Below, in pieces: positions 1 to 6,539 of a stretch of 8,160 nucleotides of DNA. Below the pieces are notes generated by a model that was not told the DNA's origin, did no database searches, and saw only the letters and a list, made by a program, of their open reading frames with translations. The DNA comes from Thiotrichaceae bacterium. GTDB taxonomy: Bacteria; Pseudomonadota; Gammaproteobacteria; Thiotrichales; Thiotrichaceae. How positions within the stretch are numbered: the stretch's first letter is position 1; every line of letters begins with the position of its first letter. Made by a program: the position numbers and the translations under genes. Where the stretch lies: the NCBI GenBank assembly GCA_027009095.1, contig JALVDG010000353.1, forward strand, positions 1-8,160. Reading direction: 5' to 3'.

Positions 1-79
1 AAATACATTCTGTTCTAATAGTGCTGTTTATTCCTTTTATAATGATAATTAATCCTTTCATAACAAATACCCTAATACA

Positions 80-107
80 TTGTTTGGGTGTTTAAGTATG
101 GTATAAA
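80..107 (+). promoter_or_regulatory. Candidate sigma70 promoter for the OmpA/coiled-coil operon
   Basis: A -35-like TTGTTT (80-85) is separated by 16 nt from TATAAA (102-107). The -10 is preceded by TGG (99-101), which makes it an extended -10 element. Transcription would start near 113-115, leaving a leader of about 25 nt with a ribosome binding site. The -35 matches the consensus only in TTG, so the extended -10 carries most of the support. The promoter lies downstream of the GTG at 88, which argues against that GTG as the real start. Confidence 0.5.
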
Positions 108-125
108 CCATCATCATCGCGAGTC

Positions 126-130
126 AGGGA
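126..130 (+). promoter_or_regulatory. Ribosome binding site that decides the start of the OmpA-family gene
   Basis: AGGGA sits 8 nt before the ATG at 139. It favours that ATG over the in-frame GTG at 88, which has no comparable purine-rich element and would put 17 hydrophilic residues, including three histidines, ahead of the Met-Lys-Lys plus hydrophobic stretch. Confidence 0.65.
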
Positions 131-138
131 CTTTTGTT

Positions 139-1239
139 ATGAAAAAATTATTAATTCTATTAATAGCTCTTTTGCTATTTTTTCTATTGGCTTACTTTTG
201 TATTTATAAGTCTTCTGCTCAAAAAATAGAATCAAATATACAAAGTAGAGCAAAAGATTCGCTAGTACGAAATAATTTATCAAGTGTAGAGGTAAAGGCA
301 GATGGCTTGGATCTCACTTTGCAAGGTGCTGTCGCTTCAGATGAGCTTCGAGCGAAAGCGGAAAGAGTGGCTGCTGTAGATGGTTATCATAAGATTAATA
401 ATTTAATTGAGATTGTTAAAGAGGAAGCTCCCCCTAAACCTGTTTATATCATGCCTTATTCTATGGTGGTGGGGCTTAAAGATGATAGATCAATTGTTTT
501 AAGTGGTTCAGTTCCAAATATTCAAACAAAAAATAAGCTGCTTGATATAGCAAATAATCAATTTGGTAAACCTAATGTAAGTGATGACTTGATGATAAAA
601 GCAAAAGCTCCTGCTCATTGGGGGAAGGCGCTGGAAAGTGTATTTGAAATATTTCCATTACTGAAAAACGCACAATTAGAGGTGTTGGATCAAAATCTGA
701 GTTTGTCTGGTTTAGCCGCAAACGAATCAATACGAGAACAAATAAAGCAGTCTTTAGAAGAAAATTTACCTAAGAATTTTGTAGGCACTTTAGATATAAG
801 TTTAGCAGCTGAAAATGAAGATTCTGTAGAGCCAGAAGTAGTTGCTACTGAGGATACCCAGCAAGCTGCTGAAAATTGCCAAAAAGAATTTAAGCGCTTG
901 TTATCTAAAAATAAAATTCATTTTAGAACGGGGCATGCAGAAATTGCAAAAAGTAGTTCTAAGCTCTTAGATCAACTAGCTGAGGTGGCAAAAAGTTGTC
1001 CTAACCAAACGATTATTATTGCAGGTCATACTGATTCTAAAGGTTCAAAAAAGATCAATAAAACATTAAGCCAAAAACGAGCACAAGCAGTTGTGAATTA
1101 TTTGCAGAAAAAAGGGCTTAATAAAAATAATTTAAAAGCACAGGGTTATGGGGAAGAAAAGCCTATTGCAACAAATAAAACATCTAAAGGGCGAGCACTT
1201 AACCGTAGAATTGAATTTACTGTCGAAGGAGTAAAGTAA
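139..1239 (+). CDS. Membrane-anchored BON/OmpA-family peptidoglycan-binding protein
   Basis: This 366-residue protein is probably fixed in the inner membrane with its bulk in the periplasm. It begins with Met-Lys-Lys and a hydrophobic segment at about residues 4-22 that has no obvious signal peptidase site, so it looks like an uncleaved anchor or a signal anchor. Residues about 28-93 resemble a BON domain, and weaker BON-like units may cover about 104-155 and 160-222. Residues about 247-363 form an OmpA C-terminal domain. D299 in the GHTD motif and R314 are spaced by 15, as are the peptidoglycan-contacting Asp271 and Arg286 of E. coli OmpA. C247 and C287 could form a disulfide. There is no beta-barrel, so this is not a porin-like OmpA; the plan is closer to mycobacterial ArfA/OmpATb. 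The ATG at 139 is chosen for its AGGGA site and downstream promoter position. The stop overlaps the next start by one base, so the two proteins are probably made together. The OmpA domain is certain and the BON calls are moderate. Confidence 0.88.
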   Translation: MKKLLILLIALLLFFLLAYFCIYKSSAQKIESNIQSRAKDSLVRNNLSSVEVKADGLDLTLQGAVASDELRAKAERVAAVDGYHKINNLIEIVKEEAPPKPVYIMPYSMVVGLKDDRSIVLSGSVPNIQTKNKLLDIANNQFGKPNVSDDLMIKAKAPAHWGKALESVFEIFPLLKNAQLEVLDQNLSLSGLAANESIREQIKQSLEENLPKNFVGTLDISLAAENEDSVEPEVVATEDTQQAAENCQKEFKRLLSKNKIHFRTGHAEIAKSSSKLLDQLAEVAKSCPNQTIIIAGHTDSKGSKKINKTLSQKRAQAVVNYLQKKGLNKNNLKAQGYGEEKPIATNKTSKGRALNRRIEFTVEGVK

Positions 1240-3785
1240 TGAGTTATCTAGTTTCGCAATTATGGTTATGTTTAGCATTTATATTATTGTTTGGTGCTTT
1301 AATTGGATGGCTTTTACGAGGAGGCTGTAAGGGAAAACTATCAAAAAATAATGAAGACTGGGAAAGACGTTATCAGAAGTTAGAAGAGGAAAGAAACTCA
1401 CTGAAGTCAAAAGTAAAAGCTAGCAAACAGTTAGATCATGAGAACAAAAGTCTTTTAAGTCGTTTGAGTGCAATGGAAAGTGGTGCAAATGTTGCTAGTA
1501 GCGTACTAAAAGAGAATAAAAAGAAATTAGATGAGGCAGAGCAAAATTTATCAGCGATAAAATTGGAGCTTGAGAAACGTGAAGCAGAAATTAAAAAACT
1601 AAAAGCTATCCAAGCTCACCCTGAGTCTCATTTACAAGATAATCTAGATCTTAAAACAAAAGAAGTAAAGACTTTACAAGCTGAATTACAGGCAGCTAAA
1701 GCAGAGTCTCAATCGAACTATGATCAACTTGAAACATTACAAGGCCTTTTAGAGGCGCACGAAGAGGGTAGTAATAGTTTATCTAAGGAAGCAGATAAGT
1801 TAGGCAAGGCATTGTCTACTGCCGAAAACTTAGTATCTGAGCAAAAAAAGAAAATAGCAGACTTAAGTGCTCAATTAGAACTTAAAGAAAATGAAATACA
1901 AAAAGAAAATATTTCTCTAAAAAATGAGCTTAGAGAGCTTAAAGATAAATATAAGGCATTGGAAGAAACGTTAAACCAGAAGACGATTCAATCTTCATCC
2001 TCTAAAGAAAAAATAACACAAATCCAAAGCTTGTTAGATGAGAAAGAGAAAGCAGTAGCAAGTTATAAATTAGAAGTGGAAAAAATCAAAAAAAAGAAAA
2101 ATGAAGAATTATCAAAATTAAAAGAGGAACTAAAAGCTAATTTTGATAGTAAAGAGATTAAATCAACGGAGTTAGTGTCTCAATACGAACTCAAAGAGAA
2201 AAAGATGCAGGAAGAAAATCTTGTACTAAAAACTAGAATTGAAGAACTTAAAAAACAGTCTGATGCATCTAAAGAAGAGCTAAGTCGTGTAGCCAAGCAG
2301 GCTACCTCTGCTGAAGATAAAGTACAGCAAACACAAAGCTTATTGAATGAACAAGAAAAGGCTTTGGAAAATTACAAGTTAGAAGCAAAAAAAATTCAAA
2401 AAAAGAAAGATGAAGAGTTAAAACAAAAAAATGCAAAGTTACTAAAATTAGAGGAAGAATTAAAAAATACTACAGATAAGCTGACGTCAAAAAATAATGA
2501 TATTAAATCATTACAGTTATTATTGGATAAGCAAAAAATTAGTGATAATGAGCGATTAGAGAAAGAGATGAAGCAAAAAGAAGCTTTGTCATTAGCAAAT
2601 AAGTTAAATATAGATTATGAAAAAAAATCAGCCGATTTTATCTCTCAATTAGCGCTAAAAGATGAAAAAATAAAGGAAGTTGAGCTTAAATTAAAGGATG
2701 CAGAACAACAGTTAAGCACAGTAGAGCCAAAGGTAGCTGAGATACAGTCGCTAATACATGTCTATGAAGAAAGTAGTAAAAACATGCTGGAAAAACTTTC
2801 TGTATTAGAGTCTCAGTCGGAGCTGTATAAAGCGGAACTACTTGATAGTGAGTCTAAATTGAAGAAAGCTCAGGAGCTCTTGGCGAATAGAGATAAAGAG
2901 GCAGCAGATAAGCTTTTGGATATAAAATTAGACTTACAAGCTAATGAAGCTGAAATAAAGCAGCTTAAAGAGAATTTATCTGACAGCCAGTTAAATATAG
3001 CAAAGATTACTGAGGAGAAAACGAAGAGCGATGAAGAAATTGAAAAATTAAAGAGTCTCCTAGAGTTAAAAGATTCTGAAATTAAGAGTTTAGGAACAGA
3101 GTTAAAGCATTATCAAAGTGAGCTTAAAGCTAATAAGTCACCAAAGAAAGAAGTGAAGACCTTAATGAAAGAGGCTTCTAGAGGAGAGGGGAGTGGCTCA
3201 ATATCTAAGAAAAAAGAAATTCAAAAGCAAAATTTAGAAGTTACAAATACTGAAGGTAAAGATGCTAGACTTGTTAATAAAAAAGAAGAGAAGCCTATTC
3301 AGAAAGTATCTAAAAATAATATAGCTTTGGATAAGTTAGATGCAACCAAGACAAAGAATGATGATAGTAAGGAAAAGGCTAATAACAATAATAGCTACAA
3401 CATAGAGGAAATTGATGGTATTGGCAAAGGTTATGGTAAGCGTTTGCGCGCTATGGGTATTCATACAACAACAAAGTTATACCACAAATGTTTAAATACT
3501 GATTATGCAAAAAATATAGCTAAATCAATGATGCTTAACGAGAAAATTGTGACATCTTGGTGTCAAATGGCTGATTTAATAAGAGTAAATGGTGTTAATG
3601 GAGCAATTGCTGATTTATTATTTCACTCAGGAATAACCTCAGTTAAAGAGCTTTCTATCAAGGATGCCGATGAGTTGCTTAGTAAAATAAAAAGTACAAA
3701 TGAAGCCCAGCATCGTCTAAAAGATATGCCAACCAAAGATACCGTTTCTGCTTGGATTGCTTCAGCTAAACTATTGTGTGATTAA
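1239..3785 (+). CDS. Membrane-anchored long coiled-coil protein with C-terminal DUF4332 helix-hairpin-helix domain
   Basis: This 848-residue protein has no assignable biochemical function. A hydrophobic segment at about residues 8-26 is followed by R27, K31 and K33. By the positive-inside rule this puts the rest of the protein in the cytoplasm. Residues about 38-635 are Lys/Glu/Leu-rich heptad-like sequence, almost free of proline, typical of a long coiled coil, and include a 103-residue tandem duplication. Residues about 636-720 are a charged, Asn-rich linker. Residues about 722-848 match the DUF4332 pattern: a first hairpin (DGIGKGYGKRL, about 725-736), a conserved W774 plus ADLIR segment, a second hairpin-like GVNGAIADLL (784-793), and a terminal WIASAKLL. 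DUF4332 belongs to the helix-hairpin-helix group, whose members often touch nucleic acid, but binding here is unproven. GAAGGAG at 1225-1231 is a strong ribosome site 7 nt before the ATG, and the start overlaps the stop of the OmpA-family gene as TAATG. Other readings are a scaffold or an envelope-organising protein. Confidence 0.88.
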   Translation: MSYLVSQLWLCLAFILLFGALIGWLLRGGCKGKLSKNNEDWERRYQKLEEERNSLKSKVKASKQLDHENKSLLSRLSAMESGANVASSVLKENKKKLDEAEQNLSAIKLELEKREAEIKKLKAIQAHPESHLQDNLDLKTKEVKTLQAELQAAKAESQSNYDQLETLQGLLEAHEEGSNSLSKEADKLGKALSTAENLVSEQKKKIADLSAQLELKENEIQKENISLKNELRELKDKYKALEETLNQKTIQSSSSKEKITQIQSLLDEKEKAVASYKLEVEKIKKKKNEELSKLKEELKANFDSKEIKSTELVSQYELKEKKMQEENLVLKTRIEELKKQSDASKEELSRVAKQATSAEDKVQQTQSLLNEQEKALENYKLEAKKIQKKKDEELKQKNAKLLKLEEELKNTTDKLTSKNNDIKSLQLLLDKQKISDNERLEKEMKQKEALSLANKLNIDYEKKSADFISQLALKDEKIKEVELKLKDAEQQLSTVEPKVAEIQSLIHVYEESSKNMLEKLSVLESQSELYKAELLDSESKLKKAQELLANRDKEAADKLLDIKLDLQANEAEIKQLKENLSDSQLNIAKITEEKTKSDEEIEKLKSLLELKDSEIKSLGTELKHYQSELKANKSPKKEVKTLMKEASRGEGSGSISKKKEIQKQNLEVTNTEGKDARLVNKKEEKPIQKVSKNNIALDKLDATKTKNDDSKEKANNNNSYNIEEIDGIGKGYGKRLRAMGIHTTTKLYHKCLNTDYAKNIAKSMMLNEKIVTSWCQMADLIRVNGVNGAIADLLFHSGITSVKELSIKDADELLSKIKSTNEAQHRLKDMPTKDTVSAWIASAKLLCD
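1866..2420 (+). repeat. Tandem duplication of 103 codons inside the coiled-coil gene
   Basis: Residues 210-291 (DNA 1866-2111) align without gaps to residues 313-394 (DNA 2175-2420) at a constant offset of 103 residues. By hand count about 40 of 82 positions are identical. Shared blocks include ELKE, QSLL, YKLE and KKK-x-EEL. The DNA copies have diverged clearly, so the duplication is old and not a recombination-active direct repeat. Weaker echoes of the QSLL block appear near residues 168, 426, 503 and 605. Confidence 0.75.
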
Positions 3786-3834
3786 TAACTTAGAGGATAT
3801 GCATGCTCCTTAAATTATAGAATGAGGTAGCTAA

Positions 3835-3870
3835 TATAATTTATTTTCTTATCGTTCTTCATGGTAAAAT
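3835..3870 (+). promoter_or_regulatory. Candidate promoter elements for the selD operon
   Basis: Two -10 candidates lie in the 114-bp gap before selD. A perfect TATAAT is at 3835-3840, with no convincing -35 at the right distance. TGGTAAAAT at 3862-3870 is an extended -10 form and lies inside the loop and right arm of the inverted repeat at 3850-3881. The first would place the whole hairpin in the leader RNA, while the second would make the repeat an operator over the promoter. Sequence alone does not choose between them. Confidence 0.35.
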
Positions 3871-3881
3871 GAAGAACGATA
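3850..3881. repeat. Perfect 13-bp inverted repeat with 6-nt loop upstream of selD
   Basis: The arms at 3850-3862 and 3869-3881 are exact reverse complements around GGTAAA, starting 50 bp before the selD ATG and ending 18 bp before it. No run of T follows on either strand, so it is not a textbook Rho-independent terminator. It could be a repressor operator, a leader RNA hairpin near the ribosome site (AAGAGA at 3889-3894), or an end signal for the upstream operon. Confidence 0.85.
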
Positions 3882-3899
3882 TAACTCTAAGAGAATAAG

Positions 3900-4952
3900 A
3901 TGCCCCCTTCAAATAATACCCCTATTCGTATGACCGAATATAGTCATGGTTCAGGCTGTGGTTGTAAGATTTCTCCTGCTATTTTAGATGTGATGCTGAA
4001 AAGCCAGTTACCGAATACGGTTGATGATGCCTTATTAGTTGGTAATAGTACGCGTGATGATGCTGCCGTTTACGATTTAGGTAATGGTACTGCTATTATT
4101 AGTACGACTGATTTTTTTATGCCCATTGTGGATGACCCATTTACCTTTGGACAAATTGCTGCAACAAATGCCATTAGTGATGTTTATGCAATGGGTGGTA
4201 AACCCATTATGGCGATTGCAATTTTTGGTTGGCCGCTAGACAAATTACCCGCAGAAGTAGGGAAACAAGTCATCGAAGGTGGACGAAAAGTTTGTCAAGA
4301 CGCTGGTATCTCTTTGGCAGGAGGGCATAGTATTGATGCTCCAGAGCCAATATTTGGTTTGGCTGTTACAGGTACAGTAGCAAGTAATCAAGTTAAAAAA
4401 AATAGCACTGCAAAAGCAGGTAACAAACTTTACCTTACAAAGCCACTCGGTGTCGGTATTTTGTCAACCGCACAGAAAAAGAAAATAATAGCAGAAGAAC
4501 ATGCGCATTTAGCTCCTAACTCTATGTGCAAGCTCAATAATATTGGTACGTTATTAGCTGGCTTAGAAGCGGTAACAGCGATGACGGATGTGACAGGTTT
4601 TGCACTAGGTGGACATTTGCGTGAAGTATGTGAAGGTAGTGGTTTACAAGCAACCATTTACTTTGACCGCTTGCCAATTTTACCGCATGTAATGGAGTAT
4701 CTGGCTAAAGGGTGTTCTCCAGGTGGAGCACAGCGTAACTTTGAAAGTTATGGTGAATATCTTTCTCCAATGACAGAAGTACAGCAACAAATCATCTGTG
4801 ATCCCCAAACAAGTGGTGGATTATTAGTTGCTCTTGATCCCTCAGGAGAAGAAGCTTTTTTAAAATTAATGGTATCAGAAGGTTATGAGGTAAAAAGTAT
4901 TGGTTTTCTAGAGGTTAGGAATAATGATCAACCATTGATTACGGTGATCTAA
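3900..4952 (+). CDS. selD: Selenide, water dikinase (selenophosphate synthetase)
   Basis: SelD makes selenophosphate from selenide and ATP in the cytoplasm, giving the selenium donor for 2-selenouridine in tRNA and, where present, for selenocysteine. The 350-residue product has nearly the length of the E. coli enzyme (347) and aligns with it at a constant +3 offset. The N-terminal HGSGCGCK motif provides catalytic C20 and K23 (E. coli C17 and K20). It is a cysteine, not selenocysteine, version. D54, D94 and D230 correspond to the metal/ATP-binding Asp51, Asp91 and Asp227. The LAGGHSID stretch (139-146) and the late DPQTSGGLL motif (301-309) are family hallmarks. The ATG at 3900 has AAGAGA five bases upstream. 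The next in-frame ATG, at 3930, would still keep the catalytic motif but has weaker support. It is the first gene of an operon with selU 5 bp downstream. Confidence 0.97.
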   Translation: MPPSNNTPIRMTEYSHGSGCGCKISPAILDVMLKSQLPNTVDDALLVGNSTRDDAAVYDLGNGTAIISTTDFFMPIVDDPFTFGQIAATNAISDVYAMGGKPIMAIAIFGWPLDKLPAEVGKQVIEGGRKVCQDAGISLAGGHSIDAPEPIFGLAVTGTVASNQVKKNSTAKAGNKLYLTKPLGVGILSTAQKKKIIAEEHAHLAPNSMCKLNNIGTLLAGLEAVTAMTDVTGFALGGHLREVCEGSGLQATIYFDRLPILPHVMEYLAKGCSPGGAQRNFESYGEYLSPMTEVQQQIICDPQTSGGLLVALDPSGEEAFLKLMVSEGYEVKSIGFLEVRNNDQPLITVI

Positions 4953-4957
4953 TCAAC

Positions 4958-6073
4958 ATGAAAAGCCAAGTTCAGTATACAGATCTATTGTCTTTATTTT
5001 TAAATGATATTCCTATGCTTGATGTACGAGCACCTGTAGAGTATCAGCAAGGTGCCTTTCCGAATGCTCAAAATATAGCGATTCTCAATAATGAAGAACG
5101 TGAAGCAATAGGTATTAAGTATAAAAATAAAGGTCAAGAAGAAGCCATTGCTTTGGGTGCTGAATTAGTTAAAGGTGAAGTGAAAGCTCAGCGTGTTGCA
5201 CAGTGGCAAGCTTTTATAGAGAAATATCCTCAAGGTGTTTTATATTGTTTTCGCGGTGGTATGCGTTCTCAAATTACACAAATGTGGATTAAAGAACAGA
5301 CAGGTATTGAGTACCCTCGTGTTGCTGGTGGTTATAAAGCAATGCGACGTTTTTTGATTGATGCTATTGAGCGATTATCATCAAGTTTTGAATTAGTTGT
5401 GTTAAGTGGCAGAACGGGGTCAGGTAAAACTCGCCTGCTTAGGCAATTAAGCAATAGTATTGACCTCGAAGGCTTAGCTAATCATAGAGGTTCAGCTTTT
5501 GGTCCTACAGCAACTCCTCAGCCGACTCAGATAAATTTTGAAAATCAACTTGCTATCGAAATGCTTAAACATGAAGCTAAGGGGCACAAGATTATTGTTG
5601 TAGAAGATGAAGGGAGAAACATAGGTTCGTTACATCTGCCTATTTCTTTATATAAGACAATGCAAACTGCAAAAATAGTACTTATGAATGTCGATGATGA
5701 AGAAAGAGTTAAGCTAAGTACTTGTGAATATATTGATAATATTCAAAAAGAAATGCAAAAAATTTATAATAAGGGTAATGTATTTCCAGAGCTTCAAGAG
5801 CATTTAATAATGAGTCTTTCTAAGTTGCAAAAACGCCTTGGTGGTGTACGTTATAAATATTTGTATGAAAAGTTGTTAGAAGCATTAAAACTGCACCAAG
5901 AAACGGGTGATAAACGTCTTTATCGTGATATTATTCAGCCACTATTAGTTGATTATTATGATCCTATGTATGATTATCAAATTAGCAAGAAGCAACAGAG
6001 AGTGATCTATACAAGTGATCAAAAAAACGTATTAAATTATTTGAAACATTATAATGGTACAAGTAAGAAATGA
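4958..6073 (+). CDS. mnmH: tRNA 2-selenouridine synthase
   Basis: MnmH (SelU, YbbB) replaces the sulfur of 2-thiouridine with selenium at the wobble position of certain tRNAs, using selenophosphate from SelD; a geranylated intermediate is known for the family. The 371-residue product matches the usual length (E. coli 364). Residues about 8-130 form a rhodanese domain with C97 in YCFRGGMRS, equivalent to the catalytic Cys97 of E. coli. Residues about 145-371 form a P-loop domain with Walker A GRTGSGKT (151-158), the conserved LEGLANHRGSAFG (170-182) and a VVEDEGR segment (214-220). The start has GGTGA (4943-4947) inside the end of selD. The gene overlaps trxC by four bases. No selA, selB or selC is visible here, so the local selenium use is tRNA modification. 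Confidence 0.96.
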   Translation: MKSQVQYTDLLSLFLNDIPMLDVRAPVEYQQGAFPNAQNIAILNNEEREAIGIKYKNKGQEEAIALGAELVKGEVKAQRVAQWQAFIEKYPQGVLYCFRGGMRSQITQMWIKEQTGIEYPRVAGGYKAMRRFLIDAIERLSSSFELVVLSGRTGSGKTRLLRQLSNSIDLEGLANHRGSAFGPTATPQPTQINFENQLAIEMLKHEAKGHKIIVVEDEGRNIGSLHLPISLYKTMQTAKIVLMNVDDEERVKLSTCEYIDNIQKEMQKIYNKGNVFPELQEHLIMSLSKLQKRLGGVRYKYLYEKLLEALKLHQETGDKRLYRDIIQPLLVDYYDPMYDYQISKKQQRVIYTSDQKNVLNYLKHYNGTSKK

Positions 6074-6507
6074 GTGATAAAAAACACATCGTTTGTCCAC
6101 ATTGTCATGCAACTAACCGCATACCTTCTAGCCGTCTTGGAGATGGACCAAAATGTGGAAAGTGTAAACAAGCCCTTTTTACAGGGCAGCCTATAAACTT
6201 AGAGACAGCAACTTTTGCAAAGCATATTTTAAATAGCGATGTACCTGTAGTTGTAGATTTTTGGGCACCTTGGTGCGGCCCTTGTCAAGCGATGGCTCCT
6301 GCTTATGCACAAGCAGCAGGGCAACTTGAGCCAGATTATTGTTTGGCAAAAGTGGATACAGAAGCAGAGCAATCACTTGGTGCGCAGTACAATATTCGTA
6401 GTATTCCTACTATTGCTATTTTTAAAAATGGACAAGAAGTAGCAAGACAAGCAGGTGCAATGAGCGCTACAGATATTGTCAACTGGGTAAAAAGTCAAAA
6501 CTTATAA
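6070..6507 (+). CDS. trxC: Thioredoxin 2 with N-terminal zinc ribbon
   Basis: This is a cytoplasmic disulfide reductase of the TrxC type, 145 residues against 139 in E. coli. An N-terminal zinc ribbon uses C9/C12 and C29/C32. The thioredoxin fold follows, with the active site WCGPC (C69 and C72) after DFWAP and the cis-proline P113 in RSIPT. The zinc ribbon separates it from TrxA, and in known TrxC proteins it is tied to stress-related redox behaviour. The ATG lies in an ATGA overlap with the selU stop and has only a weak ribosome site, so translation is probably coupled to selU. Placement behind selD and selU suggests, but does not prove, that it reduces cysteines in the selenium pathway. 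TrxC is regulated by OxyR in E. coli; no separate promoter is evident here. Confidence 0.95.
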   Translation: MSDKKHIVCPHCHATNRIPSSRLGDGPKCGKCKQALFTGQPINLETATFAKHILNSDVPVVVDFWAPWCGPCQAMAPAYAQAAGQLEPDYCLAKVDTEAEQSLGAQYNIRSIPTIAIFKNGQEVARQAGAMSATDIVNWVKSQNL

Positions 6508-6509
6508 GT

Positions 6510-6539
6510 GCGATAAGAACTTTCTACTATCGCTTTATT
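6510..6539. terminator. Likely terminator hairpin between convergent trxC and P450 genes
   Basis: GCGATA (6510-6515) pairs with TATCGC (6528-6533). AGA and TCT can extend the stem across a two-base bulge to a loop of ACTT. On the + strand it is followed by TTTATTA, a modest T-rich tail suited to ending the selD operon. It overlaps the last two sense codons and stop of the P450. On the - strand the sequence beyond is also T-rich, so it might act both ways. The stem is short, so the call is tentative. Confidence 0.4.

Noticed and set aside
88..138. GTG-initiated N-terminal extension of the OmpA-family protein
   Set aside because: It would add 17 hydrophilic residues before the membrane anchor, has no good ribosome site, and starts upstream of the likely promoter -10 at 102-107.
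1317..1340. Lipobox at the Arg-Gly-Gly-Cys (residues 27-30) of the coiled-coil protein
   Set aside because: Arg at the -3 position and the preceding residues do not fit a lipobox, and the N-terminus lacks the positive charges of a lipoprotein signal.
3790..3813. Weak stem (AGGA with TCCT, extended past a bulge by TTA with TAA) after the coiled-coil gene as a terminator
   Set aside because: The stem is short and AT-rich, has a bulge, and no T-run follows; it is too weak to call.
3957..3968. Selenocysteine at the SelD active site
   Set aside because: The codons at the CGC motif are TGT and TGT, with no in-frame TGA, so this is the cysteine form.
4430..4657. Minus-strand 75-codon open frame inside selD
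   Set aside because: It lies wholly within a well-conserved gene on the other strand and has no recognisable features; it is a shadow frame.
6191..6376. Minus-strand 61-codon open frame inside trxC
   Set aside because: It is antisense to the conserved thioredoxin active-site region and looks like a shadow frame.
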